64,000 nucleotides of DNA from Isoetes taiwanensis (GCA_021234155.1 JAJEKV010000093.1:1178001-1242000); one strand, 5' to 3'; shown: positions 12,626 to 24,605, counted from the first letter of the stretch. The notes: a model not told the origin generated them from the sequence alone. Numbers and translations: made by a program.

Positions 12626-13149
12626 TATTGTCAGATTTAATAGATAGCACTTCAAGAACGCCAGGGCGAATCGAGTTGTGCACTTGCGTATAATAACTTC
12701 TAGCCATTGGATTACTTTGGGAACCTGTAGATTTCAAGTGGCCATGTCTATGAGTTGTTGATGTTGTGTACTAAATCTCGTATAGCCACTCTCTCTTGGT
12801 GCTTGTATACATAAATATGGATGTGTTGTGGCTATGGATGTGTTGTGAATAACACCATGTAACTTTCGAAGGCATTGCATTATTTAGAATGACCTTAGAC
12901 AACCTGTTTACTATGTGTTGCACCTTTATTTAGAGCTACTTTAAAAGTACTTTGCTATTAAAAATACTTGCATCTTGTTAATTGTATGTGCACATAAAAT
13001 ATGAAACGTGTGTTCATGAGTCTTGCCAATTAAATATGAAACACTGCAAAAGATGAAATATGACAATTGCAAATAATGAAAGATGGGGTTAATGGATTAT
13101 CTTGAATATATGGATCCATGTGTGCCTATTGTAATATTGTAGGAAACAA
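12626..13149. other. Region without recognised gene
   Basis: AT-rich sequence downstream of the SKP1-like pseudogene, possibly its 3' flank. I see no ORF or motif of note. Confidence 0.4.
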
Positions 13150-13643
13150 TGAGTGGAGTATTGTCTGGTTTTATGCCCTCACTTGCAGGCTGCCTGGGAT
13201 TGGGTTAGGGCTCTGTTTCAGGTGAGATTGACTAGCCAGCAGTTGCTGCTTCATGTGTATCCTGGTGCTTGGCCGCTCTTGCGGCAGCAAGCCTTGCATC
13301 TGTGCGTGGCTTGGTTGGTGTGGTTGATTTGGAAGCGGCGGTGGTTGTGGATCTTTCAGGGGATTTAGCAGCCTGCAGTCTCTCTGATTCCTCGACTCAG
13401 GTACAAGCTATTTCAAAGCTTTCTGGTGTTCCCGGGAGTAGTAGAGCGGAAGTTTGCCATTTGGCGGGACTTCTTGGGTGTTGTAGATGGTGATGGTCGG
13501 TTTGTACAGGAGTAGAGTTGCAGTTTTTCTGTGAGTTTGTTGTGGAGTGTCGAGGTATCGCTGTCTCTTTGGGGCAGTTCTCCTTCCTCCTCACTTGCTT
13601 TGTAACATTACCATTCTTTTAATATATTGATGACACAGTTCTT

Positions 13644-13675
<32 letters not shown>
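13150..13675 (+). mobile_element. 5'-truncated LINE, zf-RVT end and poly-A
   Basis: A frame starting EYCLVLCPHLQAAWDWVRAL and continuing YPGAWPLLRQQALHLCVAWL to WKRRW aligns closely with the LINE fragment at 49561-49974 (EHCLYLC...WLHSLF..., then AKSWLIWSVWKRR). This is the Cys/His C-terminal zinc-binding region that follows plant LINE reverse transcriptases. Both copies end in gttcttca followed by an A tail, here about 31 A residues at 13645-13675. The upstream RT is absent, typical of incomplete reverse transcription. The frame is lost after about 70 codons. The 5' end is not precisely definable. Confidence 0.8.
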
Positions 13676-13678
<3 letters not shown>

Positions 13679-13754
13679 TGCTTACAAAACAATGATCTAT
13701 GCTTAAAAAAGAAAGGACAAAGATAGAGAATTGTATGACCTGTAGGCCATATTG

Positions 13755-13890
13755 GTAAGGAGTGAGCGAGCCATTGTCCCACACTTTCATTTCTATTAAG
13801 GAGTGAGCAATCCATTGTCCCAAGCCATTGTCTGAAGCTTCTGTTCCATTAAGGAGTGAGCGAACCATTGTCCCATGCTTCCATTCCCGT
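13755..13890 (+). repeat. Three imperfect copies of aaggagtgagcg...ccattgtccca
   Basis: Tandem units of roughly 45-55 bp beginning at about 13757, 13798 and 13850 each contain aaggagtgagc followed by ccattgtccca and a cttc(c/t) pyrimidine stretch. Confidence 0.7.
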
Positions 13891-14435
13891 TCGTAGTTGA
13901 CATTGTACCAAGCCAAAGAGAAAAAGTAAACTCTCTTTTTTTTTTCTTTTTAAACATGACATAGAAGAATGTTGGTGGAATTTCAAAATTAAATCATGTT
14001 CTTAGAAGGGTCTGTCTCTGAATCGTATTCCACTTCCCAGGACCCATTCTGGTAAGAAATTGCATCACCGGATTAGATTTGAAGCTTAGAAGAAGGATCT
14101 GGCTATGGCGGATTGAAGAATCTTACCTCCAGCGAAGGAACTATAGCCGTCTTGATGCTAGGATTGAACCGTATTTTTAGAATTTTGGAAGAACTCAAAG
14201 CTCGATCTGCATGTAGTATACCGGGCTTGCTGCTCAGCAATGTTCAAACCTTCATTCTAGACTCTGATTTCTACTTCAATAGCGGGTTTATAGAGCGAAG
14301 ACGAAAGAAAAATAGGCGTGCCGTCCCGAACACGAAAGAAAGAACAGGGACGAAAGTGCATAAGCCGAAGAGAGGTCAAAAACCCTACCCGTAAGGCTAA
14401 ACAAAAAAATTTGAGGACGTGGCATCATCTCCACC
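13891..14435. other. Region without recognised gene
   Basis: This contains an open frame of 93 codons (14113-14394) whose C-terminal third is very basic (ERRRKKNRRAV). I recognise no domain and would not call it a gene. Confidence 0.35.
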
Positions 14436-15220
14436 ATTGTTACAATTGATCAAATCCAGACCGTCAGATTTAGGGCGTGGTCCATTACAAAACATTATAA
14501 TATAAGATATATATTGTTTGATTCTTCTTGATTGTTATAATTTTTATAAGTTTTAATTATATAAGTTTATCTTTCAATTAAAACTATAATGGTTATCAAA
14601 GAATAAACTTGATTTCCAAACTAATTTTCGTTTGAATCTATTTAGAATTAGACATTTCAAGAATATAAAAATTTCAATTTGTAGTGATTTAACAGATTCA
14701 AAATTTAGCAATCATGATAATTAAATGAAACTGATGGTTTGATAAACGATTAACTAAAACTACTATTAGAATTTCACAATTTACAAGCTTTTGCACTTTT
14801 AAAAATACTTTAAGAAAAGTTTTAGGTTGAAATTAATTAAATGATATAAAGTTATTGGTTTAATAATAACTATTGGATAATTTATTATTGATGAGATAAA
14901 ATATATTTTCATCTAATCAATAATAAACTATTCATTTTTTATAAAACATAAAAGTAATCACTTAATTAATTTCAATCTAAAACTTTCTTTAAATATTTTA
15001 AAAAGAATAGTGTTTTAATTATACAGAGTTATCTTAGATGAAAATTTAATTCTAAATAGATGAAACCGAGAATTATTTTAGAAAGCAACTTTAAACTTTA
15101 GTAAATATCATATTTTTGATCAAATTATTAAAATCAATAAGAGCTAAAAATACATATAATATTATCATGGCATCCGTGGACTATATTTATTAGATTTGAC
15201 TAAGTCCAAATTTTGTTAAA
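14436..15220. repeat. AT-rich long inverted repeat (fold-back / MITE)
   Basis: The arms mirror each other around about 14904. The pairs are aatttattattgatgagat with catctaatcaataataaact, ggttgaaattaattaa with ttaattaatttcaatct, and gaatctatttagaatta with taattctaaatagatga. The outer ends (about 14485 and 15180) match more weakly. The left arm carries about 100 bp of extra sequence. It has no coding capacity. A partial relative lies at about 16430-16500 (taactaatttcaacctaaaa), and a word similar to the left end (ggttcattacagacattcaa) lies near 50610. Confidence 0.65.
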
Positions 15221-15412
15221 TATGTCATTATTTAATAGGCAGCGGGTAAATGGTTATGGATGTCAAGAAGAGAAACATAAATGGAGAAGAAAAAGATGTT
15301 TAGGAGAGTTACGGGGTATGTCCCTTCGTTTGTGTCAGACAAAGCAAGTGTTTTTTTAATAGTAAATGCCCCCTTACAGTTTGATGCCTAAATGTGAATT
15401 TCTTTTCTGCAG

Positions 15413-15535
15413 AATTGTAAACGAGATGACTCCAAAAAATTACAATGTCAAGCTTAAACAATTATTGCAATCCATAGACTCTGCAGAATTGTCGGCTGAG
15501 CACAATGACCTTCTAAAGAGCCTTCGCATCTCGTT
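15413..15535 (+). pseudogene. Possible eIF4G MIF4G-domain exon relic
   Basis: Following a good acceptor (ttttctgcag), a short frame reads IVNEMTPKNYNVKLKQLL then about 20 more residues. It resembles the first helix of the MIF4G domain in eIF4G and eIF(iso)4G (ILNKLTPE-x-F type), which binds eIF4A and eIF3. Only about 38 codons are visible, no partner exon was found nearby, and the downstream frame soon becomes hydrophobic nonsense. The assignment rests on a short match and is tentative. Confidence 0.35.
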
Positions 15536-16785
15536 GTTTTATCTCGTGTATTTACCCTTGCTGTGGGTGAGCCTCCATATTGTTCAATGTTTTCCTTCGC
15601 TGTGCCACATGAGCCAACGTCTTATTCAATGTTTTTCCATTTATGTGCTCAGCTCGGTCAAATGCTTCAGGTGTTCCCTTCACTTGAAGGAGACGAGCCT
15701 CTGGAATGACATGCTTTGATGCGAGTATTAAAATCAGAAATTGATGAATGAAAGATCAAAAAAGTGGCTAGACATTTCTCGCTCTGCACCAAAGCATAAA
15801 AGATATAAAAGTTATAATTGCTTGCGCTCTGCATCAAAGCATAAAGCTCTGTATAGTTAAATGTCGGTAGTGAAATTTAAAATTCTATTTACGCAAGTGG
15901 AAATATCTGGTATAGAGAGTAAAAGATGATAGAAAATAACAGAAAATATTCTTCATCAACAACAAATAAACTATATTGTAATGTTTATTTGCTTGATCAA
16001 ATATAAACTGTTTAGCATGTATATTCTAGTTCTATATAACTTATTATTCATGGCTTCTTCACGCCTATTGCTTTCATATTTAATTATGTAATTGTTTTAA
16101 GATGGGGAAGAGATCCGAGTAGGATCATGTGCTAAGATTGAAGAGATTTTATTGCAAAAAACTTCTACTTAAATGTCAAATTTTCAAAAGAGTTACAGTA
16201 TTCACAACATATGGTGTGGAAAAATGGTTGAATGACGTATATATTTTGCTTGTCATTAGAGAATAATGCAATGTAAAAATATAAGCTTCATGAGTAGCAA
16301 ACTATAAATACATATCCGAAAATGTTAGACATATTCAACTTCAATTTAAAGTAATTTGTTTATTTTTCATTGTTATTATTATATTATAATATTTCAAATG
16401 ATATAGTATTTTATTTTGTTATTTACGACAACAATAAACTAATTAAGAAATTATTCACTAACTAATTTCAACCTAAAAGTTCATTTAGAAGACAATATTT
16501 TAAGCATATATAGTTTTTTTTACAATTTATATAGATTTAAAAGTTATTAAAATTTACAAATAATAGTATATAAATGATACTAGACAAAGTTTAATAAATC
16601 AAAAGATCAGAATATAATTTAATAACAACATTACAAATATAAAGTGCGGGATCACGCGAATGCCAAGTACCGCTCCTATCAGACTCTCATGATATAGGCA
16701 GATACATGGGGTTAGGCTGGAGAGGCGGTGAGGTATCTTAAAGCGGTAAAGAAGCGGAATATGATAGAGAATCACGCAAAGGGAG
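15536..16785. other. AT-rich region without recognised gene
   Basis: I see no coding similarity. It contains a short direct repeat, cgctctgcatcaaagcata, near 15780 and 15825, and a fragment related to the 14.4-15.2 kb fold-back around 16430-16500. Confidence 0.4.
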
Positions 16786-17290
16786 ATGGTAACCACCCGA
16801 CTTCAGAAAAGGGAAAACGAGCTGCGCATGCAACTGTCGCAGACTGAGGCTCTATTGGAAGAACCGAATAGGTTGCAGAATGAAATCCTCAGAAATTTCA
16901 AAGAGACACAGCACATAATTCCAATATTGTGTCAAGAGATTGATCAAAGTAGGAGCCCACATAGGCGGGATAGAAAAGGATGAAGATGCAATGGGAAAAC
17001 AAGAACTGATAGATTATTTATATATGCTCAAAAAGGAAGTAATCAGATGCAAGGCATTGGAAACACTCTTGAAGAAAACAGATCTGTAGGTAGGCAATGA
17101 TCTTAAAGCCCACTTCGAGGCAAACTGCCATCTGTTCCAATAGAGAAGGGAAGCACATGTCCTATTACTGTTAGACAGAACATAGCATTTTGCAAGCGAA
17201 CTCGACAATCTATTGGCCATCTTCGGCAACTAATCAGACTACAAACTTAAGCTGGAAGACGTGATAAATGAGAAAGAGTTCAAAGGACGG
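16786..17290 (+). pseudogene. Coiled-coil ORF1-like fragment of a retroelement
   Basis: ATG at 16786 opens MVTTRLQKRENELRMQ and a heptad-rich region to 16983. The next frame continues GKQELIDYLYMLKKEV with more heptads until stops. The basic, coiled-coil start resembles LINE ORF1 or gag N-termini. The reading frame is broken at least twice. It lies upstream of the LINE at 19.1-21.7 kb and may be an older relative, but no boundary was found. Confidence 0.35.
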
Positions 17291-17953
17291 GAGGGGGTGT
17301 CAACATAGACGAACCAGAATTTTAGTATTCTTAATTGGTTGAATGATGTTCTTTCTTTAATATATTTTGGTATTTAGTCTAAATCCCTCGGGCGTGGACA
17401 AAACCCCTCGATCTCTTCTGAATGGAGCAATGTATAATCAAATACATTGAATGAATCTAAGGTGTAGAACGAGTATATTTTGTGTAACTCCTAACTCCCT
17501 CCATAGCATAGCAGGCGAGAGATGGCCCATAACTACTGATCCAGTAGTCAAAGCCGTCTGAAGTCGGCCCAGGGGGAGAGGCTCGAAGGGGGAAGAAATC
17601 TCGGTGGGGCAAACTCAAAGAACCACTCTTGAACGTTGAAAATTAAAGCCGTTGAGTAAAGGTTAATAAGGGAATAAAATATACAATACAATAACTTAAA
17701 CCCTAGGATTAATTCAAATTTAAAGAGCGTAAGAGAACAGAAGTGGCGTAGGAATGGAAATAGATAATGTGGATATGAGACGGCGACGAGTGGGCTGGCA
17801 TGACACCCACATCATCGGACGATAGTTCGGGCAGTAGAAACGAGTAGAAGACACGAAAGCAACCATCTATGATGGATATACACTAACAGATTATATAGGG
17901 TCTTAAGCCTAAAATAATAGAGGACTACACATACAAAAAGCGGGTAGCCGTTA
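17291..17953. other. Region without recognised gene
   Basis: I see no coding similarity. It is probably decayed retroelement DNA, judging from its neighbours. Confidence 0.35.
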
Positions 17954-18403
17954 ATGATTAACCGGGCAAGGTACGAGGGAGCTAAGGGCACAGACTGTCA
18001 GTGTAAAGCGGGTGAGACTACGATATCTTCACCGTACACGTATACGAATTGTCTATTTTGCGATAGGATTCACCATGCCCAAACCATGAAGGATGCCGGA
18101 TACAACCTGCGACTGTTGGAGGTCATGGAAGTTTTAACAGATAAAAATGACACAGTAAGGAGGCGCGACAAGGAGCGGGTGCTGATGTGCCTTAATTGGT
18201 TGCAATTGAATGCAACAATCCAGAAGTCTGCTAACTATCAACACGATCTGCTAGTCGATGATTTTGAAAAGGTATGCGTGATCTGCTGTGAAAAAAATCC
18301 GACTGAACACATATGCCGAGCACTACTTGCAAGGAATTCGGAGAAGAACAAGACAGCCGAGGAGACTTCAACAGGGAAGAAAACAGGCAGGCAGAGAATT
18401 TGA
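17954..18403 (+). CDS. Unidentified 149-codon ORF with Cys pairs
   Basis: ATG at 17954, stop at 18401-18403. The product has clustered cysteines (CQC near residue 15, CLFC-x3-HH near 35 and CVICC near 110), an Arg/Lys-rich middle and a basic tail (TGKKTGRQRI). The pairs could bind zinc, but I recognise no family. It sits between two retroelement ORF1-like fragments, so retroelement origin is likelier than a host gene. A chance frame cannot be excluded. Confidence 0.3.
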   Translation: MINRARYEGAKGTDCQCKAGETTISSPYTYTNCLFCDRIHHAQTMKDAGYNLRLLEVMEVLTDKNDTVRRRDKERVLMCLNWLQLNATIQKSANYQHDLLVDDFEKVCVICCEKNPTEHICRALLARNSEKNKTAEETSTGKKTGRQRI

Positions 18404-19099
18404 GAAATTTAGGAGTCAACAAGCATCGAGGGAGCCGAAATGGTGGGAATCGAGGGGCGACTCCACATTTTGAGTTTATGTTTTGTGCTTCTATCCTTAG
18501 CCTCGTATTTCTGTTGTTTGTTTTTTCATTAGTCCTCTATCTGTCTCCTGAATATACTCAGCTGAACTTTTCTGTCTTAAGAACTATGAAATACGAGATA
18601 TGATTTTAATGACTTAATGTATGATTTTCTGAGTTCATTCCCCTGGTCAAAGAGCCGGAATTGTATAGCATAGACATTTGTACATGAACTACATGAATCA
18701 CGCAAATCTTTGGTAACCTGGGAGTTATAGGCGATACGAATAGCATAATCGCGAAGTTTTAATCTGAGAGTGATAGGAGGCGTGAGTAGCTTGGCCGTGA
18801 ACAGAAATATAACAAGAATGGAAATGTAGACAGAAAAATCTCTACTAGCAGCACAACACCGAATGGAAAACAACGAGGTGCAAACATAAAGGACACTGCC
18901 AACAGACGAAAACACGAATACGGTCGTGGGCAACAGGGAGACGTGACATGAAAAATATGGGTGGCGAATGCAATGGGAATAAAAGCCACCACAGTATGGA
19001 GGTCCAATAGCTATCAATATATGAAATCTGCAGGTGGCAAAGGAAAAAGGGAGACAAGTCATCACAACAGGAACACCCGGCGAACAAGAATAAACAAGC
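18404..19099. other. Region without recognised plus-strand gene
   Basis: The minus strand is open for 206 codons (18577-19197), but its product is a hydrophobic, Cys-rich string with no domain. I treat it as a chance frame inside LINE 5' sequence. Confidence 0.35.
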
Positions 19100-19821
19100 A
19101 AATATTTAAATGAGTAAAAGGCGGACGGAACAAGATACGGGACAGAGAGGCCCAGCCTCCACCGTACACCAGGATAGCGAGGGCTTAGACTCACCAACTG
19201 GTTATCCGGACTACTATAGGCTCAAAATCCTCATGAATGGAGTAAGTATGGGCAACACGGAAAAAGCAGCCATGAGAAAGGATATAAAGCAACTTTACTA
19301 CTATCAATAAGGAGACTGGGCTATGCTACAGACTAAGGGGTGCAACCCCTGACATAGGCCGGGATAGCGAGGGCTCGACTCTTCAACTGGTACCTGGATC
19401 ACCAAAATGACATATTAACGAAACAAATAAAATAATAAATAACAAACAAAACATCTTGGAAGTTAACTACCAAAAATCAGATTGGTACAAAGAGGGTCAC
19501 CCCCAGCCAATCAACAGGAACGATAAGGTAAAACCTATCGTCCTTACTTTCAAAATCAGGCTAAGAAGCAATAAATACTCGATTGCATACATAACAGTAT
19601 ATAGGATTCAGAAACAACAAATCGAATAATATATAGAGGTGGGTAGAATAATTATGACCATTTCAAATTCAAATTCAAATATCGCATTACGGCTGTTTCA
19701 AATAAGGGACCGTTTGGGAGACGGAATATATTGTATGGAGGGGATATAGTAACCACAACAGAAGAGCTTCAGCACAGTCAACCAGACGAGTATCGCCACT
19801 GTGTATTACACCCAAGGATCG

Positions 19822-20768
19822 ATGGCAGATAACACCATCCTCAGCCAGCAGAAGAAGGGAGATATGGCAAGAGCACCAGTAAGTCAGCAAGATCTCAAAG
19901 ACTTCCTAGCCCAGATGAATAAGCAGTTGGAAGCTAGAATCCCAAGCATAGATGCACTCAATACGTTGGCGGAAACGGCTAATCATAACAAGATAGCCAT
20001 CTCCAGCATGGATATAAGGGTACAAGGGGTCGAGAGGACAAGCAAAGAGATGCAGCGGAGGATAAATGAGATCGAGAAAGAGAAAGCCAAGATCATGCAG
20101 AGGTTGGTTGAGTTAGAAAAGGTGAATGTTGAATTAGATACATGGAAATCCTTTGATAGAATAAAGCCGCATATCATGGAATTTGAAGAACAGAATAAGA
20201 TTAAACATGACGTTAGGTTGATAGGGGTAGTAGAGAAGCCTAACGAAGACACATACCGAGTTACTGCAGAGATAATAGAGATGGTCTTCAAAGAACACCG
20301 AAGCATAATCGTCAAAGCAATACGATCGGGCCAATGGGGCAAGGCACATGACAGCGAAGGAACGGATACTGCGCATGGGATCCAGACTGAGGAATGGAAT
20401 CAAGGTACAAGAAGCACTAACGGTAGCGTCAGGGGCTACACAGAGAATTGGCTAGAGCCAGGGAATTGAATCAGGCAGGGATACATGCGGGAGTCAGAAA
20501 TGGGAAAGTGTACCTGCACAAACGGATCAAGGATCAACCACTCCTGGGACAGGAACAGAATGTGGAGAGACTGGATGCCATAAGGTCAAAAGGACCAGAG
20601 GGTGAGGACAACAACCCCCCAATGGCGACGAAGCAAAGGCAGGATGGGGGAGCATCGGGGGGAGCACCGATGGAGAGAGTTCTCGAAGCGATACAGCCTG
20701 GGACAAAAGGAAGAAATGAAAACAAGGCCGGCAAAGACCATGTGCACCAAAATGGACATATGGTCTAG
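19822..20768 (+). pseudogene. LINE ORF1 (coiled coil, L1-ORF1-like), frameshifted
   Basis: ATG at 19822 begins MADNTILSQQKKGDMARA. A long heptad-rich coiled coil (about residues 60-120) includes QRRINEIEKEKAKIMQRLVE. It is followed by HDVRLIGVVEKPNEDTYRV, like the RNA-recognition-type domain of L1 ORF1 proteins, which bind element RNA as trimers. The frame then shifts. AKERILRMGSRLRNGIKVQE and, after another shift, ARARELNQAGIHAGVRNGKV continue the C-terminal domain, and a polar tail follows. Two frameshifts near 20340 and 20445 make it inactive. Confidence 0.7.
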
Positions 20769-20837
20769 CCTCGATCACAAAAACCCGGGAGCGACCCAGA
20801 AGAACAGCTAGTGGGTCGGAACATACAGAGACCCCAA

Positions 20838-21620
20838 AGGAAAAGACGCTGACCATATGGTATTGGAATTGCACAGGATACCCATGGGATGACGGAGAGA
20901 GACTTAAGGAAACCCACAACTGCGGTATAATATGTCTGGTAGAGACATGGGAACACAACATCAAGAGACTGCCGGAGGAAGAGGGGTATCAACTATTCAC
21001 ATATTGAAAAGACAAAGATTTTAAGATAGAAAGAGGGAGCACAGGCCTAGCCTGCTATGTGAAAGAGAGTATAGCCAATAATGCATGTATTTTACATTCA
21101 GATATCAATAAAAGATACATGATGCTAAGCATACAATTGCATAACAAAAAAGGTTTTAACTCTGATTATGGCATACTACCCGCCAAACAGTGACAAGCTG
21201 GAACTGCTGGACCTGGGGAAGAGCATGATGAAATGGAAGGACCAGGGACCCATGATACTGATAGGGGATCTGAATGCCAGAACATGTCAGGAGCAAGCAC
21301 AAGTGACGGGTATAAACGAAATGGATGGACAATGGACACACACTACGAGGTCACAGGATTGGAGAAGAAGTACAGAGGACAAGGCAGAGATCAATGCCAA
21401 AGGTGGGCTACTGTTAGAGATATGCACAGCGATAGGGGTCATTATAGCCAACGGGGTACAAAAGTGGTGTGGATCCGGGGAATTCACAAGCCAGAACGCA
21501 CATGGAAAAAGCATAGTTGACTATGTGATAATAAATGACCAAGCAACGACAAGCATCTTAAGCTTCGTGCTATTGGAGTGGCCGATGAGAAGAGGGAGAG
21601 CCACAAATCAATTCAGCTAA
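20838..21620 (+). pseudogene. LINE ORF2 fragment: AP endonuclease domain
   Basis: The product would nick target DNA to prime reverse transcription. Visible blocks are YWNCTGYPWDDGER (near 20860) and CGIICLVETWEH, the catalytic-Glu region, followed by LPEEEGYQLFTY. Next come MAYYPPNSDKLELL and the GDLNAR motif near 21265-21282. The last block is GKSIVDYVIINDQ. Stops and frame changes (near 21005 and 21160) interrupt it, the final SDH block is not clear, and no RT follows. Confidence 0.75.
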
Positions 21621-21688
21621 TGCTCAAACAGAGCGAAGAGGCACAGACAGATACGACATATAAGCAAAATAACGCGGAAACGAAAGTG

Positions 21689-23195
21689 AAAAAGTCGCAT
21701 TTAATTAAAATGGGTCTCATGCCATTCCCACTTTTTTTTTGGAACCCTGTTATTTTACACGAAAAGGACGAGGGAAACTTTTAAAACCGCATTATTGCTT
21801 TAGAAGATGCATGTTTTCCTCTAAGAAAGAAAATATTAAGGAAAATTACGTGGTCTATTTTTCTCGGTTAGCGAGTCGAGAAGATAAAGTGCACAGCTAA
21901 AACCAATGAAAATGTTATCTCTACGTAACGGAAGTCTTTGATCGCCACGAATTTTTATTCATAAATAATTTAATTACATTGTATTTTATAGTGGTTGGAG
22001 ATACCATGATGGTCGAGCTGGCACAAATATTACATCATCTTCGCACACAGACCACCTACTGAGAATAGCATGCAGAGCAAGGTCCGAGGTGTTCCAAGCC
22101 ATGAAAGCAACTTGAAGAGAATAGAAATCTGAACACGCTGGCCTGACCAATGCATGTCATCAACCTCTTCTCGTCCTCATTCTTCAATGAACGGGTCTTT
22201 TCATGGCTCTTGATCACGTCCTTTCTGTTCGCGATTTGTACTGGGAAAGGCAAAATCAAGTTAATAAAAGTGATGCTATAAATAATACAAATAAGAAAAC
22301 AACCAGTTCTAAGGGCCATTTCTGAAGAAAGTAGGTCTGAGGCCCTTTCTCGACTTGCGAGTCGAGGAAAGGGTTCGGCCTTTTCTCGACTCATGGAGTC
22401 ATGAGTCGAGAAATGTAGCTTAGAGCCAAAAAAAAGCTTTTTTTCCTTTTTTTTTAAGTAGAAAAATAAAAGTTCTTTGAGGGCCTTTCTCGACTCGCGA
22501 GTCGAGAAAGGCCCTAAGGCCGCTCTGAGAGCATTTCTCGACCGAAGTCGAGAAAATATAACAAAAAAAAAAAAAAAAAAAAAAAAAGAGAGAAGAAAAA
22601 ACACACACACAGAAAAACTTTTTTACCCCCTTTTTTTTAAGTAGGCAAAAAAAAAGTTTTTTGAGGGTCTTCAAGAAAGACCCTCAAGGCCCCTCTGATG
22701 GCTTTTCTCAACTCGCGAGTCGAAAGGCGACTCCGTGAGTGATAAACGCGATTTTCGGGGCGAGAAGTTTTTTGACATCATGCGAGCAAGGTCCGAGGTG
22801 TTCCAAGCCATGAAAGCAACTTGAAGAGAATAGAAATCTGAACACGTTGGCCTGACCAATGCATGTCACCAACCTCTTCTCGTCCTTATTCTTCAATGAA
22901 CGGGTCTTTTCATGGCTCTTGATCACGTCCTTTCTGTTCGCAATCTGTACTGGGAAAGGCAAAATCAAGTGAATGAAAGTGATGCTATAAACAATACAAA
23001 TAAGAAAAAACAAACATTTCCTTATGTCCAACTCGTTTTGAAACAAAGATCATTCAAAGTTCTAAGGGCCATTTTGCATAAAAAAAAAAAAAGCAAAAGT
23101 CAGACGAGGCCCTTTCTCGACTCGTGAGTCAGAAAGGGCCTAAGGCCCCTCTGAGGGCCTTTTTCGAGTCGAGAAATGTAGCTTAGAGACAAGGG
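21689..23195 (+). mobile_element. Palindrome-bearing repeat family, copy A
   Basis: The segment starting aagtcgcatttaatt, gggtctcatgccattcccac and ggaaccctgttattttacac recurs in reverse complement at about 49440-49560, and further matches continue to about 48695 (copy B). Characteristic is the 24-bp perfect palindrome tttctcgactcgcgagtcgagaaa (middle part ctcgactcgcgagtcgag, near 22487-22510), with decayed versions near 22350-22405, 22710, 23115 and 23165. Part of copy A is duplicated in tandem. I recognise no transposase and the class is unknown. The right boundary is approximate. Confidence 0.6.
22079..23050 (+). repeat. ~260-bp internal duplication in copy A
   Basis: The block from gagcaaggtccgaggtgttcc to aatacaaataagaaaa occurs at about 22076-22300 and again at about 22787-23010, differing at only a few bases. 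On the minus strand both copies encode FYSLQVAFMAWNTSDLA. The first copy continues to a stop through a CEDDVIFVPARPSW block that is also kept in copy B. A conserved coding exon is therefore possible, but of unknown function. Confidence 0.7.
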
Positions 23196-23820
23196 ATGAC
23201 AGGTAAGCTATAGAACACCACGGCTTATCGCCCTTCACCTTATTCTCTTAGTAGAAATTGGTCAGACATAAGGAGTACCAATTTAGCAGAATAGGAAGTG
23301 AAAAAGTCAACAAATCAGTCATGAAATGTATTCTTTTAGTCTATCAGTTGGGGCAAGAACCAGCAAATAAAGACACTCGAATGCCGCTTATCTTGCTCAT
23401 GTAACAAAGTATGTACGATTCCCAAATGCATAATGCATAAAAACAAATAAACATATAGGCATAATGTCGTGTAACAACAATCTGCAAATTAAAACCTTAT
23501 AAACATAAAGCTCCAATACTTTATTCTTGCAATACGATGCATGCCAAATGGAAAAATGCCAACATATGTAAAATAACAATAAGTTTGCATATCATATACG
23601 CCAAGACGACATGTTTTGCTTCACCTACTTGTATATATAATGGAAACTCATTTGAAATTCATTCTCCAAATAGAAACAATGCTCACACAGACCTGGAATG
23701 AAACCTTTGATTTGCAATAGGTCGGTTGAAACATTTGTTGCAGAGAATGTGCACACATTTATATGGGTTGGATGCCATTAAATGTGTCATTATTGCTCTC
23801 ATGCAAAATATAGCATGCTG
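23196..23820. other. Region without recognised gene
   Basis: No recognisable gene. The minus strand adjoining the 45-bp repeat reads an open stretch with a CNKCF motif, possibly a relic of a gene split by the element that follows. This is speculative. Confidence 0.35.
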
Positions 23821-24605
23821 ACCAAGATGAACAGATCATAACCCTTCTAGAATAACTGTTCCATCGCCATTTAAAGATGCATACAAACTGAATGAATCTG
23901 GCAGACCTTTTCACTTTACTGGTGCAGCAGCCAAATAGAAGAGGCCCATGGCTATTAAGGCATATAGATGGATCTGCACAGCAAAAGACTTCTACAATAG
24001 AAGATGAAACTAGTAAATCGGCTTAGATTCAAGAGTACTGGAAAGGCAGAAGCCTCTTTGAGCAGCAAATGGATAATCGGCAGCCATTTCTCGCGCCACA
24101 GGTCATAGCCTAATGTCAATCATGGAAAATGTTCAAGAACCCTAAATGTTAGGGTTGCCATTTATACCTGTTATTGTCCATAAAAATGTGTAGACGTGTT
24201 GCCATATCTACTCCCCTTATCTCCATTTCAAATGCCAAGAGAAGACCATAATCGGCTCACCTCTTTAAACGTCAAGAGTAGATCATATTTGGCTATCTAA
24301 AATTGTTAGAAGCAATAAAAGGCATTAAAAAGCCATGCAATCCAAGGAGATGACAAGTGCACACATGCAAGAGTCATTCAACTATGAAAAAATGTTAAAA
24401 GATATCACATGCATTACCAAGTCATGCAAACCAAGGAAGTGACATGCAAACGCATGTGTAGATTCAAAAAACACTTTCAAGCATAAAATAGATATTATAC
24501 AAAAGGCCCTACAAGACAAACTTGCCTTTATATGGCCATCTTGTAATCTGTGAACACCATTACTAGCTTAGGCAATCCTAACTTAGTTATACATGTTCAA
24601 TATAT

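Larger units (their letters stand above)
19100..21688 (+). mobile_element. LINE, truncated after endonuclease
   Basis: The order is: a 5' leader with a diverged direct repeat (gatagcgagggct followed by ctcaccaactgg / ctcttcaactgg at about 19170 and 19360), a coiled-coil ORF1, then the start of ORF2 with AP-endonuclease motifs. ORF2 ends before any reverse transcriptase, at about 21620-21688, where sequence of a different repeat family (copy A) begins. The left boundary is approximate. Confidence 0.75.

Noticed and set aside
13144-13700. Target duplication aaacaatga around the LINE at 13.15-13.68 kb
   Set aside because: The downstream copy lies more than 10 bp past the A tail instead of next to it, so it is likely chance.
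18577-19197. 206-codon minus-strand frame
   Set aside because: Hydrophobic, Cys-rich product without a domain; it lies opposite the probable LINE leader and overlaps its plus-strand repeats.
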